Positions 7,550-17,000 of a stretch of 32,127 nt of DNA are shown here, one piece after another. The first letter of the stretch is position 1; each line of letters opens with the position of its first letter. The notes beneath the pieces were generated by a model. That model ran no database searches, was not told the DNA's origin, and saw only the letters and a program-made list of their open reading frames with translations. The stretch lies in NCBI GenBank assembly GCA_964404765.1, contig CAYOLL010000064.1, forward strand, positions 1 to 32,127. The letters run 5' to 3'. Origin of the DNA: CAYOLL01 sp964404765 [NCBI: uncultured Gemmatimonadota bacterium] (lineage in GTDB: Bacteria > 4572-55). A program made the translations under genes and the position numbers.

Positions 7550-8689
7550 CTAAACCGGCAATATTGGATTTTTAGGCAGGGTAAATCGAAAGGTTGTGCC
7601 CTGGTCTACCTGGCTTTCCGCCCAGATGGCGCCGCCGTTTTTTTCCACAAACTCCTTGCACAGCACCAGGCCCAGGCCCGTGCCTGTTTCCCCGGCGGTG
7701 CCTTTGGTCTGAATTTTTTCTTCAATCCAGAACAGGTTGCGCAAATCTTCTTCCGGAATGCCGACCCCGGTGTCGGCGACGGCAATTTCAATAAAACTGC
7801 CGCTTTCGACGGCGGAGACGGTAATAACGCCGTTGGGGTTGGTAAACTTCAGGGCATTGGAAACCAGGTTGCGAACCACCGTCTCCACCATGTTTGCATC
7901 GGCGGTCACAAGCGTTTCAGACAAAACCCGGCTGCGCAGCTCTATCTGCTTATGCCGGGCGTTCGGCCCCAGCAGATTGATGGTTCTTTCCACAATCGGC
8001 TGGATGTCAAACTGCGCCGGCAGGAATTCTATGATCCCGCACTGAATTCGCGACCAGTTCAGCAAATTTTCCAGCAGGGCAAAAGTGTTTTCCGCGCTTT
8101 GCAGGATGTCGGTGACCAGATCGACAATGGCCTCTTTACTCATGGTATCTTTGCCGGCCAGGATTATTTCCGGCATGCCGATCAAAATCGAAAAAGGCGA
8201 CTTCAGATCATGGGCAATAATCGAAAAGAAACGATCTTTGTTGGCGTTGACCCTGCGCAAAATGCTGTTAAGCCTTTTGAGTTGCTCCTGTTGCCGTCGG
8301 ATGATAAGATGGGCATTAATCCGGGCCAAAAGCTCTTCCTGCTTGAACGGCTTGGAAATATAATCCACCGCGCCCAGTTCAAAGCCTTTCACTTTATCGT
8401 CGGTATCCGATAACGCGCTCATAAAAATAACCGGGATATCTTTTGTCCGCTCATCGGCTTTGATTTGACGACACGTTTCATAACCATCCATTCCGCCCGG
8501 CATCATAATGTCCAGCAAGATAATGTCCGGCTGCCGGCGAGTCATTAGTTCCAGCGCCTTTTCGCCGCTCTTGACCGGCAAAATGGTAAAGCCGTAGCCG
8601 CTTAGCTGCTCGGCCAGGACATTCAAATTGATGGGATTGTCATCAACCGCCAGTATCATGGAGTTTTTAATACTGTCGTTAAGATTCAT
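7550..8689 (-). CDS. Response-regulator/histidine-kinase protein (REC-HisKA-HATPase)
   Basis: A 379-residue cytosolic protein. The N-terminal receiver domain (about 10-130) keeps the acidic pocket (VDDN), the phospho-acceptor Asp in IILLDIMMPGGMDG, the conserved Ser in FMSALS and Lys in SKPFKQ. A short coiled linker leads to HisKA with the acceptor His in IIAHDLKSPFS, then HATPase_c with NLVSNALKFT, DTGVGIPEE and TGTGLGLVLC. Such proteins receive phosphate at REC and adjust their own kinase output. The start at 8689 overlaps the stop of the upstream hybrid kinase as ATGA (four bases), with GGGGGAGA upstream, so the pair is translationally coupled and likely forms one phosphorelay. The longer in-frame start at 8725 would overlap the neighbour further and lacks support. 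Confidence 0.9.
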   Translation of the reverse strand: MNLNDSIKNSMILAVDDNPINLNVLAEQLSGYGFTILPVKSGEKALELMTRRQPDIILLDIMMPGGMDGYETCRQIKADERTKDIPVIFMSALSDTDDKVKGFELGAVDYISKPFKQEELLARINAHLIIRRQQEQLKRLNSILRRVNANKDRFFSIIAHDLKSPFSILIGMPEIILAGKDTMSKEAIVDLVTDILQSAENTFALLENLLNWSRIQCGIIEFLPAQFDIQPIVERTINLLGPNARHKQIELRSRVLSETLVTADANMVETVVRNLVSNALKFTNPNGVITVSAVESGSFIEIAVADTGVGIPEEDLRNLFWIEEKIQTKGTAGETGTGLGLVLCKEFVEKNGGAIWAESQVDQGTTFRFTLPKNPILPV

Positions 8690-11352
8690 ACAGTCTCCCC
8701 CGCTTCTTTTTTGATAAGCTCGCAAATATCATCCCATTGAAAGGTATTGGCCAATTGCCGAATTTCCCTGACAAACAGTCGGTATTTTGTATCCGATTGT
8801 TCAAGCTCATCTAATTTTTTCCGCAACCCTTCAATGTCACAAAATTCTGCCAATTCGTAAAGTTCTTTCGCGTCGGCGACCGGCGGGACAACCCGCTCGT
8901 TAACGGGCTCTGCCGCACCATGACCCCCGACAGCGCCGGCGGAAGGCGCGCCGGTTTCAGGATCGCCTTCATGAATCCAATCGATTTCCAGATGACGGCC
9001 CATTTTTCGGAGCAACTCCGGCACCTGCACCGGCTTCTGGCAGTAGTCGTCACAGGCCACCTCCACTGTAATTTGATTTGAAGTAATGGTTGTGCTGGCC
9101 GAGACAGTAAAAATCTTGATGTGCTTTAGCTCCGGGGAACTCTTGATCTGCCGGGTTGCCTCAAAGCCGTCCATCACCGGCATGACCAGGTCCATCAGGA
9201 TCAGGTCAGGCTTAAATTCCCACGCTTTTTCCAGCCCTTCTTTACCGTTTTCCACCGCGGCGACTTCAAAGTCCAGCGGTTTAAGCAGGTTGAGCAGGAC
9301 ATTGCGGTTATCCGGCTTGTCATCCACAATTAAAATTTTGCGGCGTTTGCCCCTGTAACCAACAATCGTATCTTCGTCCAAAATCTTTTTCTCGATCCAC
9401 TTCGTCACCTCCGGCAGTTCCAGGTCGAACCAAAAGGTGGTGCCCTCGCCCAATGTACTTTTTACGCGCAATTCGGAGCCCATCAATTTAACCAATCTAT
9501 TACTGATGGTCAAGCCCAGACCTGTGCCTTCAACCATCCGGGTATGATCACCCACTTGCTTAAACGGGGAGAAAATATCATCAATATGATTTTCAGCGAT
9601 CCCGACGCCGGTGTCCGCTACTAAAATACGGATTTTTGATTCAAAAGGGCTAACTTTAAAGGTGACGCTGCCCCGATCTGTAAATTTGACGGCATTGCTC
9701 AGCAAATTTAAAAGTATCTGGGCCAGCTTTTTTTCATCCGCGCTAACTCCGGCCGGCGCCCCGTCCACTTCACATTTGAAAATAATGCCTTTGTCCTGGG
9801 CGCGAATCCGGATCATGGCGGCAATGCCCTTTAAAAATTCGGGGAAGTTGAAATTGGTCGGATATAGCTCCATTTTTCGCGCTTCGATTTTGGACAGATC
9901 CAAAATCCCGTTAATCAAGTTAAGCAGATGATTCCCGCTGCGCTCAATAATATCGATCCCGGCCAGTTGCGTCGGGCTTAAGGTTTTATCGCGTTTCAGG
10001 ATTTGGGCATAGCCCAGGACGCCATTCAACGGAGTGCGCAGCTCATGGCTCATGTTGGACAAGAACTCGCTCTTGGCGCGGTTGGCCACTTCGGCATCTT
10101 CTTTCGCCTGCAGCAAGTTTTCTTCGGTGAGTTTGCGCTCTGTAATATCTTCGCAAATCGTGATAATCCCGCTCACCTCGCCCTGCCAATTTCTGACCAC
10201 ACTGGAGATCAGCAAAACCGGGAAGATAGAGCTGTCCTTGCGCTGATTGATGCTTTCGCGCATCCAGGAGGGTTCCACTTCGTCCAGACCGATGTTTTTC
10301 CGGATGCTTCGGGGGGCCAGATTGCGCGGCTCGCTGCCCATCAATTCTTCAATCGCATAGCCGTGCATTTCCGCCTCGGCCTTGTTGGTGTAGATGATTT
10401 TTCCGTCGATGTTGGTAATCGTAACCCCGATTTGAACCGTTTCCATGGCGTTTGTCAGAAGAAACACTGTTTCTTCGACCTGTTTGCGCTCGGCCACCTC
10501 GATCTGCAGGGCCAGGTTTTTATCCGCCAATTGATTTTTTTGCTCAGCGACCTCCCGAAAGAGCCAGGCAATGCTCTTCATCAGGCCGATTAACACCAGC
10601 AGCAGACTTTCGATCTTGAGCAGGTGGGCCATCATAAACATTGGATCAAACAAGTATTGTGAAATCGGCATAAACAGGGCATGACTCAAAAAATTGACCA
10701 GAATCGACATCATCAGCCAGTGCTCAAATGCCTCCGACCGCCAGTAACCTTTGGTAAAATAACCCAGCGCCGCCAGCAAATAAAAGAAAGCGGGCAGGAA
10801 CTCAATCGGGCGATGAAAAAAAGCCTGGTCATAATAAAAGTTAGGCAAAGGAACGAAGGTGAAAAATAAAAAACTGCCGATCATCATGGCCCCGACCAGC
10901 ACATAAACGTAATCCTGATTGATTTTGCCGGCCTCGCCGTACGCCATCTCCCGGCGCCAGGCCCACCAACTGATAAGCAGCAGAACCGCCAGCAGGGCAT
11001 AGGTATCAATCCAGTTCCAGGCCAGCAGCGGCGCCAACGCTGAGGGCAGAAAAAATCTTTCAAAAAAGTGAGAGGTTACGACCGTATAATAGGTGTTCAA
11101 AATGCCGGTGGCCAGAAAGCCGGTGCCGATAAATAAGAACGTGTTATTCTTCCGGGCATAAAACCGGATCAGGGCCAGAACGCCTACAATCAAGGCCAGG
11201 ACGGTCTGGATTGTTGCAAACACGGTGTGCAGTTCCTTATCCGCCCACCATTGGATATCCCAAAGCAACAGACAGGCGATAACATGCAGCAGAACCAGAC
11301 CGATATAAGTCGCAATCTGCGGGGTCGATTTTGAATCTTTTTCGAGGATCAA
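8686..11352 (-). CDS. Membrane hybrid sensor histidine kinase (MASE3-like, PAS, HisKA, HATPase, REC)
   Basis: An 888-residue kinase when started at TTG 11352, which has AGGAG seven bases upstream and overlaps the GrpB-remnant stop as TTGA. The frame is also open upstream to 11715, but those 121 residues are out-of-place GrpB sequence and are not taken as part of the kinase. About eight transmembrane helices fill residues 12-265 and resemble a MASE3 sensor. PAS lies at about 295-400 (GVTITNIDGKIIYTNKAEAE), HisKA carries NMSHELRTPLNG, HATPase has LLSNAVKFTD, DTGVGI and GTGLGLT, and REC has the Asp in LILMDLVMPVMDG and Lys in QKPV. A helical tail of about 70 residues ends the protein. The stop overlaps the start of the next kinase, implying co-translation and a shared signalling path from membrane to REC relay. 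Confidence 0.88.
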   Translation of the reverse strand: MILEKDSKSTPQIATYIGLVLLHVIACLLLWDIQWWADKELHTVFATIQTVLALIVGVLALIRFYARKNNTFLFIGTGFLATGILNTYYTVVTSHFFERFFLPSALAPLLAWNWIDTYALLAVLLLISWWAWRREMAYGEAGKINQDYVYVLVGAMMIGSFLFFTFVPLPNFYYDQAFFHRPIEFLPAFFYLLAALGYFTKGYWRSEAFEHWLMMSILVNFLSHALFMPISQYLFDPMFMMAHLLKIESLLLVLIGLMKSIAWLFREVAEQKNQLADKNLALQIEVAERKQVEETVFLLTNAMETVQIGVTITNIDGKIIYTNKAEAEMHGYAIEELMGSEPRNLAPRSIRKNIGLDEVEPSWMRESINQRKDSSIFPVLLISSVVRNWQGEVSGIITICEDITERKLTEENLLQAKEDAEVANRAKSEFLSNMSHELRTPLNGVLGYAQILKRDKTLSPTQLAGIDIIERSGNHLLNLINGILDLSKIEARKMELYPTNFNFPEFLKGIAAMIRIRAQDKGIIFKCEVDGAPAGVSADEKKLAQILLNLLSNAVKFTDRGSVTFKVSPFESKIRILVADTGVGIAENHIDDIFSPFKQVGDHTRMVEGTGLGLTISNRLVKLMGSELRVKSTLGEGTTFWFDLELPEVTKWIEKKILDEDTIVGYRGKRRKILIVDDKPDNRNVLLNLLKPLDFEVAAVENGKEGLEKAWEFKPDLILMDLVMPVMDGFEATRQIKSSPELKHIKIFTVSASTTITSNQITVEVACDDYCQKPVQVPELLRKMGRHLEIDWIHEGDPETGAPSAGAVGGHGAAEPVNERVVPPVADAKELYELAEFCDIEGLRKKLDELEQSDTKYRLFVREIRQLANTFQWDDICELIKKEAGETV

Positions 11353-11748
11353 TGTAACGCTCCTTTTTTTATATGCCGCGACGCTTTCCACAATTTGGCG
11401 CGGCGGTCTATCGCCTGAATATACCGTAATTTGGCGCGGCGGTCTATCGCCTGAATATACCGTTTTGCCGCGATTATAGCTTTCAATATCCGCAGGATAT
11501 TTTTGGGCCAGGTCCGTCTTAAGTTCATCGTAGGCGCGCGCTTCCTCCGGATGAGCCTGCATATAATCGCGGAAATCCAGATGGCGATCGATTTCTGGAT
11601 GGCCGGTCGGATAAAAGTGGGCATGATGCGTGCGCACCGTCTCCGTTCCTTTGCCGAAAAAGCGCCGGCCCGCAATGCCGAATTCACCCTTGGCGAAGTA
11701 GCCGGCGGCGGTCATCTGCGCGGTCAGACCGTCCAGCCGCCATGCTGA
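11349..11748 (-). pseudogene. GrpB (UPF0157) family remnant, 5'-truncated and frameshifted
   Basis: Reading leftward from 11748, one frame gives the C-terminal half of a GrpB protein: AAGYFAKGEFGIAGRRFFGK, RTHHAHFYPTGHPEIDRHL and FRDYMQAHPEEARAYDELK are close to the family pattern. The frame then breaks at a run of four A (minus strand, 11463-11466): dropping one A continues with RYIQAIDRRAKL, the usual GrpB end, and terminates at TGA 11351-11349. The end also carries a 36-bp tandem duplication. The N-terminal half with the nucleotidyltransferase-like motif is missing and replaced by a cyclase fragment. It is therefore judged non-functional, although its end still overlaps the kinase TTG and could once have been coupled to it. 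Confidence 0.75.
11392..11463. repeat. Perfect 36-bp tandem duplication
   Basis: The unit at 11392-11427 is repeated exactly at 11428-11463. In the GrpB frame it repeats RYIQAIDRRAKL; in the frame continuous with the kinase it repeats TVYSGDRPPRQI. Because 36 is a multiple of three, the duplication itself does not shift the frame; the shift is at the adjacent A-run. Confidence 0.95.
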
Positions 11749-11954
11749 TAAACCGACAACACCGTCGGCGTAAAGTAGAAGCGCATGATCTGCGACAGGA
11801 TTTCCGCGCCTTCGGACTGCCCGCAGCGGATGAGCGCTTCGGTCGTCTGGGTAAAGCCGGAAATGTCCACGAACATGGCCGCGGCGGTGAATTGGCCGGA
11901 AAAATTACCGGCTTTGTATTGCGTTTGGATAAAACGAGGGATTAGGTTCTTCAT
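11724..11954 (-). pseudogene. 5' fragment of a class III adenylate/guanylate cyclase gene
   Basis: A 76-residue frame begins MKNLIPRFIQTQYKAGNFSG and continues with AMFVDISGFTQTTEALI, the metal-binding FVDISGFT start of a class III nucleotide cyclase domain, then SEGAEILSQIMRFYF and YQHGGW. In intact family members, usually large cyclase-ATPase-TPR proteins, the text after HGG continues into the second metal-binding motif GDA; here it stops after three more codons and passes into GrpB sequence. Over 90 percent of the usual protein is absent, so this is a deletion scar. Upstream, a 9-base repeat (ggcgaatat twice) precedes the ATG and no good ribosome site is visible. Confidence 0.7.
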
Positions 11955-11999
11955 ATATTCGCCATATTCGCCTTTCGCATGTTGAAGGTTTTCGCTACG

Positions 12000-12538
12000 G
12001 TTTTGTGATTAATAACGAAGTCTGGTGGGAGATGAGTTAAAGCGAGAGGGATAGTGATAAACTGGATGTTCGTAAATCTTGCATTTCAGTCGTGAAAATC
12101 TGCTGATTTATAAGTGCACTGAACGTCCTGAAATCTTGCATTGCAGACGTTGAAGTCATAACAAAAAAAGACCCGTTGGACAAGCAAAATCCAACGGGCT
12201 TTTTGTTGTACGCTCACTTTTTTGTGGATTGAGCACACATGGCCAAGTTTTTACCAGTGCTTTGTGTTAGTGTAAGGTTTACAACTTTAATGCAAAATTA
12301 GGCGGCGGCTGTTTTTGCCGTCCGCCGTCCGCCTCAGTAACGCACTGTGTTGCCGTCAGTTAGACGATTTCATGAATTGGGCACATACTTTTTTGGACGA
12401 TTAGCGATCAGGTGAATAGACCAGCCGCCCTCCAATGCGCGAAGCGTGTACGCCCGCCGGCAGCCGCAAAAAGCTGTCTCAGGCGGTTACGACCATTATG
12501 TCGATCCGTAGCTTTTTTACGCAGTGTGCAAAAGCGGG
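12000..12538. other. Gene-free region, probably gene remains
   Basis: No supported gene was found. It contains an orphan terminator (12163-12205), a direct repeat of about 23 bases (from 12074 and from 12131, with aaatcttgcatt common to both) and a GC-rich patch around 12300-12500. That patch has an open minus-strand stretch reading FLRLPAGVHASRIGG that I cannot assign. The mix fits decayed genes next to the cyclase/GrpB scar. Confidence 0.5.
12163..12205. terminator. Intrinsic terminator without an adjacent gene
   Basis: A 9-bp stem (12172-12180 with 12190-12198, cccgttgga and its complement) with a 9-base loop lies between an A-tract and a T-tract, so it could act on both strands. No gene ends next to it: the cyclase fragment starts leftward and the propeller gene starts far to the right. 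The gene it served was probably lost. Confidence 0.75.
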
Positions 12539-12567
12539 TTGACAATCAGAGGTTTTGAGGGTAATTT
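12539..12567 (+). promoter_or_regulatory. Candidate sigma-70 promoter of the YVTN propeller gene
   Basis: TTGACA (12539-12544), a 17-base spacer and TAATTT (12562-12567) give a near-consensus vegetative promoter. A start near 12574 would give a leader of about 320 bases before the ATG at 12898. Confidence 0.55.
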
Positions 12568-12644
12568 GCGGTATTGAATTTTAGCGAGGCAACAGTTGTG
12601 GGAATTGTATATTTTTTGCTACTTTGTTGATTTCGGTCGTCGCG

Positions 12645-12832
12645 TTCGAGTCAAATCCAAATGCTTGCAATGTAATCTTTGCAAGCATAAGACTCGAAAA
12701 AGAGACAGAGACAAACCGACGAATTTTAACCGAAGATTGATACAGACGGCTGAAAAGCGCCGCTGTATAATCTTGCGTTAGGGTGCTTTGCTGAAATTTT
12801 ATCGAAATACTTGCTTTTATCGCAAATTTCAG
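12645..12832 (+). promoter_or_regulatory. Structured 5' leader with three hairpins
   Basis: Three separate stem-loops lie between the candidate promoter and the propeller gene. The first is nested: ttcgagtc (12645-12652) pairs with 12691-12698, and atgcttgcaa (12661-12670) with 12679-12688. The second (12735-12772) pairs gatt, atacag and cggc with their complements around an 8-base loop, with single-base bulges. The third pairs ctgaaattt (12791-12799) with 12824-12832. No known riboswitch consensus was recognised, and no terminator T-tract follows. Confidence 0.45.
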
Positions 12833-12897
12833 GCATACTATTCTTGACCAAACCTGTTGAAATTCATCGCATTTCTAAATCCGGAAAAGAGGCGTCT

Positions 12898-13935
12898 ATG
12901 AACAAACGAATCATCTGGCTGATTTTACTGCTGGTCCCGGCGACGTTTCTGCGTTGCAATTGCATTTACGATACATTTTGTTCGGGCTGCAATGTGGATG
13001 ACAGCGATAATGGCACAAATTCAAGCACAAATTGGAAGCTGATCCCGGCTAACACCGATTTGCGGAAAATTGTGGCAGATCCGGTGCGAGATCGGGTGTA
13101 CGTCGCGGATGCCACAGAAAACAAAATCCTTGTGATCAGCACCAAGAGTCGCACCATAACCAAATCAATTTCCGTCGGCACGGAACCAAATGGTCTGGCG
13201 GTTGATGACGAAGGCGCGTTTTTGTATGTTGCCAATGCCGGGGATACAACCATCTCTGTTGTTGATTTAGATTCGCTAAAAGTCAGCACAAATATCGCGC
13301 TGCCCGCAGCGCCGTGGGAGCTTGTTGCAGGTCGACAAGGCCGTCTTTACGTTGCTCTTGAGCAAAGCTGGATAGAATACGGTTTTTTTATTATTGATAC
13401 CAATCAAAACAAGATTTTGAAAGAAGTTTCACTCGCCGGATTGCCATATTTGGGTGATCGTTCAACACTGGCAATCTCGCCCGACCGGAATGTCCTCTAT
13501 GTTGGATGGGGTGGATCACCGATTTCGATGTATCGCATTGACGTTCTTAGCGATAACCCCACGCTACTCAAAGAAATTGAGCACGGGGTCGGTTCCACAA
13601 TGCGGGATATTGTTGTCAGTCCAGACAATTCACGGCTTTATTTTTCCTGTGGTGCGCCATATTATGTGCAAGTGCGTGACGCCGTTACCTTTACCGAATT
13701 GGGAAGATTCGAAACGGACGCTTATCCGGACGCCATTGTGCTAAGTAATGACGGGACAAGGTGTTATGCGTCGCATCAAGTAGATCGCGAAATATTGACT
13801 TTTGACACCGCAACTTTTGAGCAAGTCGCCAGGGATAGTATTCCGGAAAACTGTGTGGATATTACACTGGATCGCACAAATAACAGCTTGTTTGTACTGC
13901 TGGAGAACAGTGGAATTGCCGCAATAGGCCAATAG
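12898..13935 (+). CDS. Secreted YVTN/YncE-like beta-propeller protein
   Basis: A 345-residue exported protein. The start at 12898 (MNKRIIWLILLLVPATFLRC) gives a signal peptide and follows AGAGG; a longer frame from 12811 lacks these features. The N-terminus after the signal is Cys-rich (RCNCIYDTFCSGC) and may be a lipoprotein with an unusual lipobox, or disulfide-bonded. The remainder is repeated beta-propeller blades of the YVTN type: VYVADATENKILVIS, SVGTEPNGLAVDDEGAFLYV, VANAGDTTISVVDLDS, then SPDRNVLYVGWGG and SPDNSRLYFSCG. Such proteins act in the periplasm or on the surface as binding scaffolds; the ligand cannot be told. It stands alone, with its own promoter and a shared terminator downstream. 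Confidence 0.85.
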   Translation: MNKRIIWLILLLVPATFLRCNCIYDTFCSGCNVDDSDNGTNSSTNWKLIPANTDLRKIVADPVRDRVYVADATENKILVISTKSRTITKSISVGTEPNGLAVDDEGAFLYVANAGDTTISVVDLDSLKVSTNIALPAAPWELVAGRQGRLYVALEQSWIEYGFFIIDTNQNKILKEVSLAGLPYLGDRSTLAISPDRNVLYVGWGGSPISMYRIDVLSDNPTLLKEIEHGVGSTMRDIVVSPDNSRLYFSCGAPYYVQVRDAVTFTELGRFETDAYPDAIVLSNDGTRCYASHQVDREILTFDTATFEQVARDSIPENCVDITLDRTNNSLFVLLENSGIAAIGQ

Positions 13936-13980
13936 CTCTGACTTGAAAATGTAGCCTGACGACATTTTTAAAAAACGTGC

Positions 13981-14024
13981 AAAAAAATCACCCGGTTTGG
14001 ATAAAAAGCCAGGTGATTTTTTTT
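13981..14024. terminator. Bidirectional terminator between convergent genes
   Basis: An A-tract and aatcacccgg on the left pair with ccaggtgatt and an 8-base T-tract on the right, with one C-A mismatch and a 13-base loop. It separates the propeller gene (plus) from the sensor kinase gene (minus). Confidence 0.9.
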
Positions 14025-14048
14025 AGTCCTGTACTCATCGGAAAATTT

Positions 14049-17000
14049 TCACCCGCTTTTATCTGTAACTTCCAACGGCAGCGAAAATGAAAACATCGAG
14101 CCCAAGCCCAGCCGACTTTCCACCCAAACCTCACCGCCGTGCAGCTCCACCAGCTTTTTGACGATTGCCAGGCCCAAGCCGGTGCTGGTTTCGCCGGCAG
14201 TTGGTCGCGCACTCAGCTTTTGAAAAGAGCGGAACACTTTTTGCAGATCGTCTTCAGAAAGCCCCTGACCCTGGTCGCGCACATGCACATGCAAAAAAGC
14301 ATTGTGTACTTTGGCGTTGATGGTCACCGTCGTATCGGGATGAGAATATTTAATGGCGTTGCCGACCAGATTGCCCAGGACTTCGGTCAGCCGGTTGGCA
14401 TCCATATAGATGTCAGGCAAATCAAGCGGCAACTCCCGCATGATTTGAATCCGTTTTTTGTCCGCCTGAAATTTATACAGCAGCAAGCATTCATCCACAA
14501 ATTGATAGAAATTTTGCAGCCGGCAATTCAGGCTGACTTTGCCCGATTCGATCGCCACCACGTCCAGCAGATTGGACACCATTTCCTGCATGTGATTGGA
14601 CAGCTTGGATAATTGGCGGAAGATTTTTTGCCGCTCCTCGCCCACCATTGTCTCGCTATCGTCTTCCAGAATTTCCAAATAGGCGGCAATCACGCCCAAC
14701 GGGTTGCGCAAATCGTGCGCGGCCATGCCCAGAAACTGGTTTTTTACTTCGTTCATCTCGGCTAAGTGCTGATTGACGGCCTCTAATTCGGCTTTTTGAT
14801 GCTCCAGCTTTTCTTTTTGTTGGGAGATGATGCGCTGCCGAACTTCCAGCTCGTGGTTTTTCAGGATCATTTCCTGATTCGCTTCGGCAATGGCTTCCTG
14901 TCGTTCATATAGCTGGAGATTTTTGCGGACGATTTCTTCGGTGCGCTCCTCAATTTTACGCTGCAAGTCTGCCTTTTGGCGGCGCAGATTGCCGGTGCGC
15001 CAGCGGTATAAACCGTAGATTAGGCCGGCGATCATAACTAGTAGGATGGCCAGAAACGCCGGCGATTTCCAGGCGGGAGGCAAAATTGTAAACCGGAATG
15101 TGGTAGGCTCTTCGTTCCATACACCTTCATTATTGCAGGCTTTGACCCGGAAAATATATTGACCCGGATTCAGGTTTGGATAGCGAATTGTGCCGAATTT
15201 AATAGGCGGAGACCAACCCTTGTCCAATCCATCCAGGTAAAATTGATAGCGTACCTGGCTTTCATTGGCAAAGGAAAGGGCGCGAAATTCAAAAGCCACA
15301 TAGTTTTCGTGATGTGATAGCGTAACATTGTCTGCCAGCGCCTGAGGTTTGTCTAAAACAGCGAAAAAGGTGATCCGGGTGGTTGGTGGCACCCGGTTGC
15401 GCACAATTTGAGTTGGATCAATCCGCGACAATCCGCCGACTGTGCCAAACCAGAGTTGGCCCTGTTGGTCACAAGTGGCGGCGCGGACCATACATTGATC
15501 GTTAACAAAACCGTCACGCGCGTTAAAATTAACAAAACTTTCTCCGTCGTAGCGATCTACGCCACGATTTGTCCCAAACCAAATATTGCCGTCCAAATCT
15601 TCCGTAATCGAATAAATTATGTTGTTGGATAGCCCGTCGTTGGTTGTGAATTGGCGCGCTTGCCCATTTGCAAAACATACTACGCCGCTGCCGCCATCCG
15701 AGCCAATCCAAATTCGCTTGTGACTGTCCTGAAAAATGATTGCCACATCGCGCACAAGCGGGAGACTGTCCTGCGCGGTCAAGGCGCTGAATCGGCCATC
15801 TTTATAGCGGCTGATACCGTCAAGACTGCCGATCCAGATTTCGCCATTGGCTAATTGGGTAATGGTGCGGCCATAGTTAGAGAGAAGGCCGTCTTCTCTT
15901 GTAAAACGCTGAAATTTTTCATTGCGATAGACATAAATGCCACTGCCATAGCTGCCAAACCAAACTGAGCCATCGGATGCCGTGAAGGTTGAAATGGCAT
16001 CAATCTGCAGGGCTGTTTTGTCACTCAGGTCCGTCAAAATTTTGTTGTCACGGTAGGCTGCAGCACCACGACGGGTGCCGATCCAAATACGCCCCTGCCG
16101 ATCTTCGGTAATGGCGCGAACCTGATTGTTAGGCAAGCCGTCCCGAACTGTAAAATGGGAAAATTCGCCGGGATTGCTAAAGCTGTAACGGCAGACCCCC
16201 TCATCATTTGTGCCGATCCAAATATTATTTTTACTGTCGCGAAAAATGGCGGAAATTAGATTTTGAGGCAGGCCGGCGGCAATTGTAAAATTGCTAAACA
16301 TAGGGTTGCGAAATTTGCAGATTCCACCGCTGTTTGCGCCAATCCAAAGCGAGCCTTCCCGATCCTCCAGAAGTGAGCGTATTTGATTATTCGGCAAGCC
16401 GTTGCGTGTTGTATACCGCTTTGGATTAAGCAGCTTAAAATCCGGAGAAATATCCAATGATAGCAATCCGCTGCCCCAAGTGCCGACCCAGACTTTGCCG
16501 GCCTGACTTTCCAGCACGGCGTACACCCGGTCATCTATACTCCAGTCATCAATCTGAAAACTGCGGATAATCTCTTGCCCAAGCGAGTCTACATCAAAGT
16601 AATGAAAAATGCCTCCGGCAATAGCTATCCAAAAACCGCCGCGGGGCGACTTTGAGGCACTAAAAATCTGAGCATCTGGCAAGCCGGGGTAGTTGATAAA
16701 AGTTTCCGACTTCGAATCAAAATGCGCCAGGCCCTTGCCCCAGGTGCCGATCCAGATACGACCCCGGCGGTCTTCAAAAACAGTGTTGACCCGTAAATCC
16801 AGCAAACCATCTGCCCGGCCAAATACGCGATATTCGTTTGGTATATTTTGCTTAAATCGAATCCGAACTACACCACTATCGGTTGCCGCCCATAATTCGC
16901 GCTGGCGTGACCAGGCGGTGCAGTTGATGCGATTAGAGGGCAGGGGGCTATTGTTGAGACTCAAATTGAAGCTAATTTTATTATACGGATCGGACGGATC

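Noticed and set aside
7952-8413. Plus-strand frame of 153 codons
   Set aside because: It is an antisense shadow of the REC-kinase gene, whose domain motifs are clear.
8686-11715. A single 1009-residue GrpB-histidine kinase fusion protein
   Set aside because: The GrpB part is truncated at its N-terminus, switches frame before its natural end, and the kinase has its own ribosome site and TTG start at 11352.
12640-12700. tRNA-like sequence (gttcgagtc)
   Set aside because: It lacks a T-arm stem, acceptor stem and anticodon arm; the sequence is explained by a nested hairpin.
12596-12781. 61-codon plus-strand frame in the leader of the propeller gene
   Set aside because: It has no ribosome site and it coincides with hairpin arms; no recognisable protein features.
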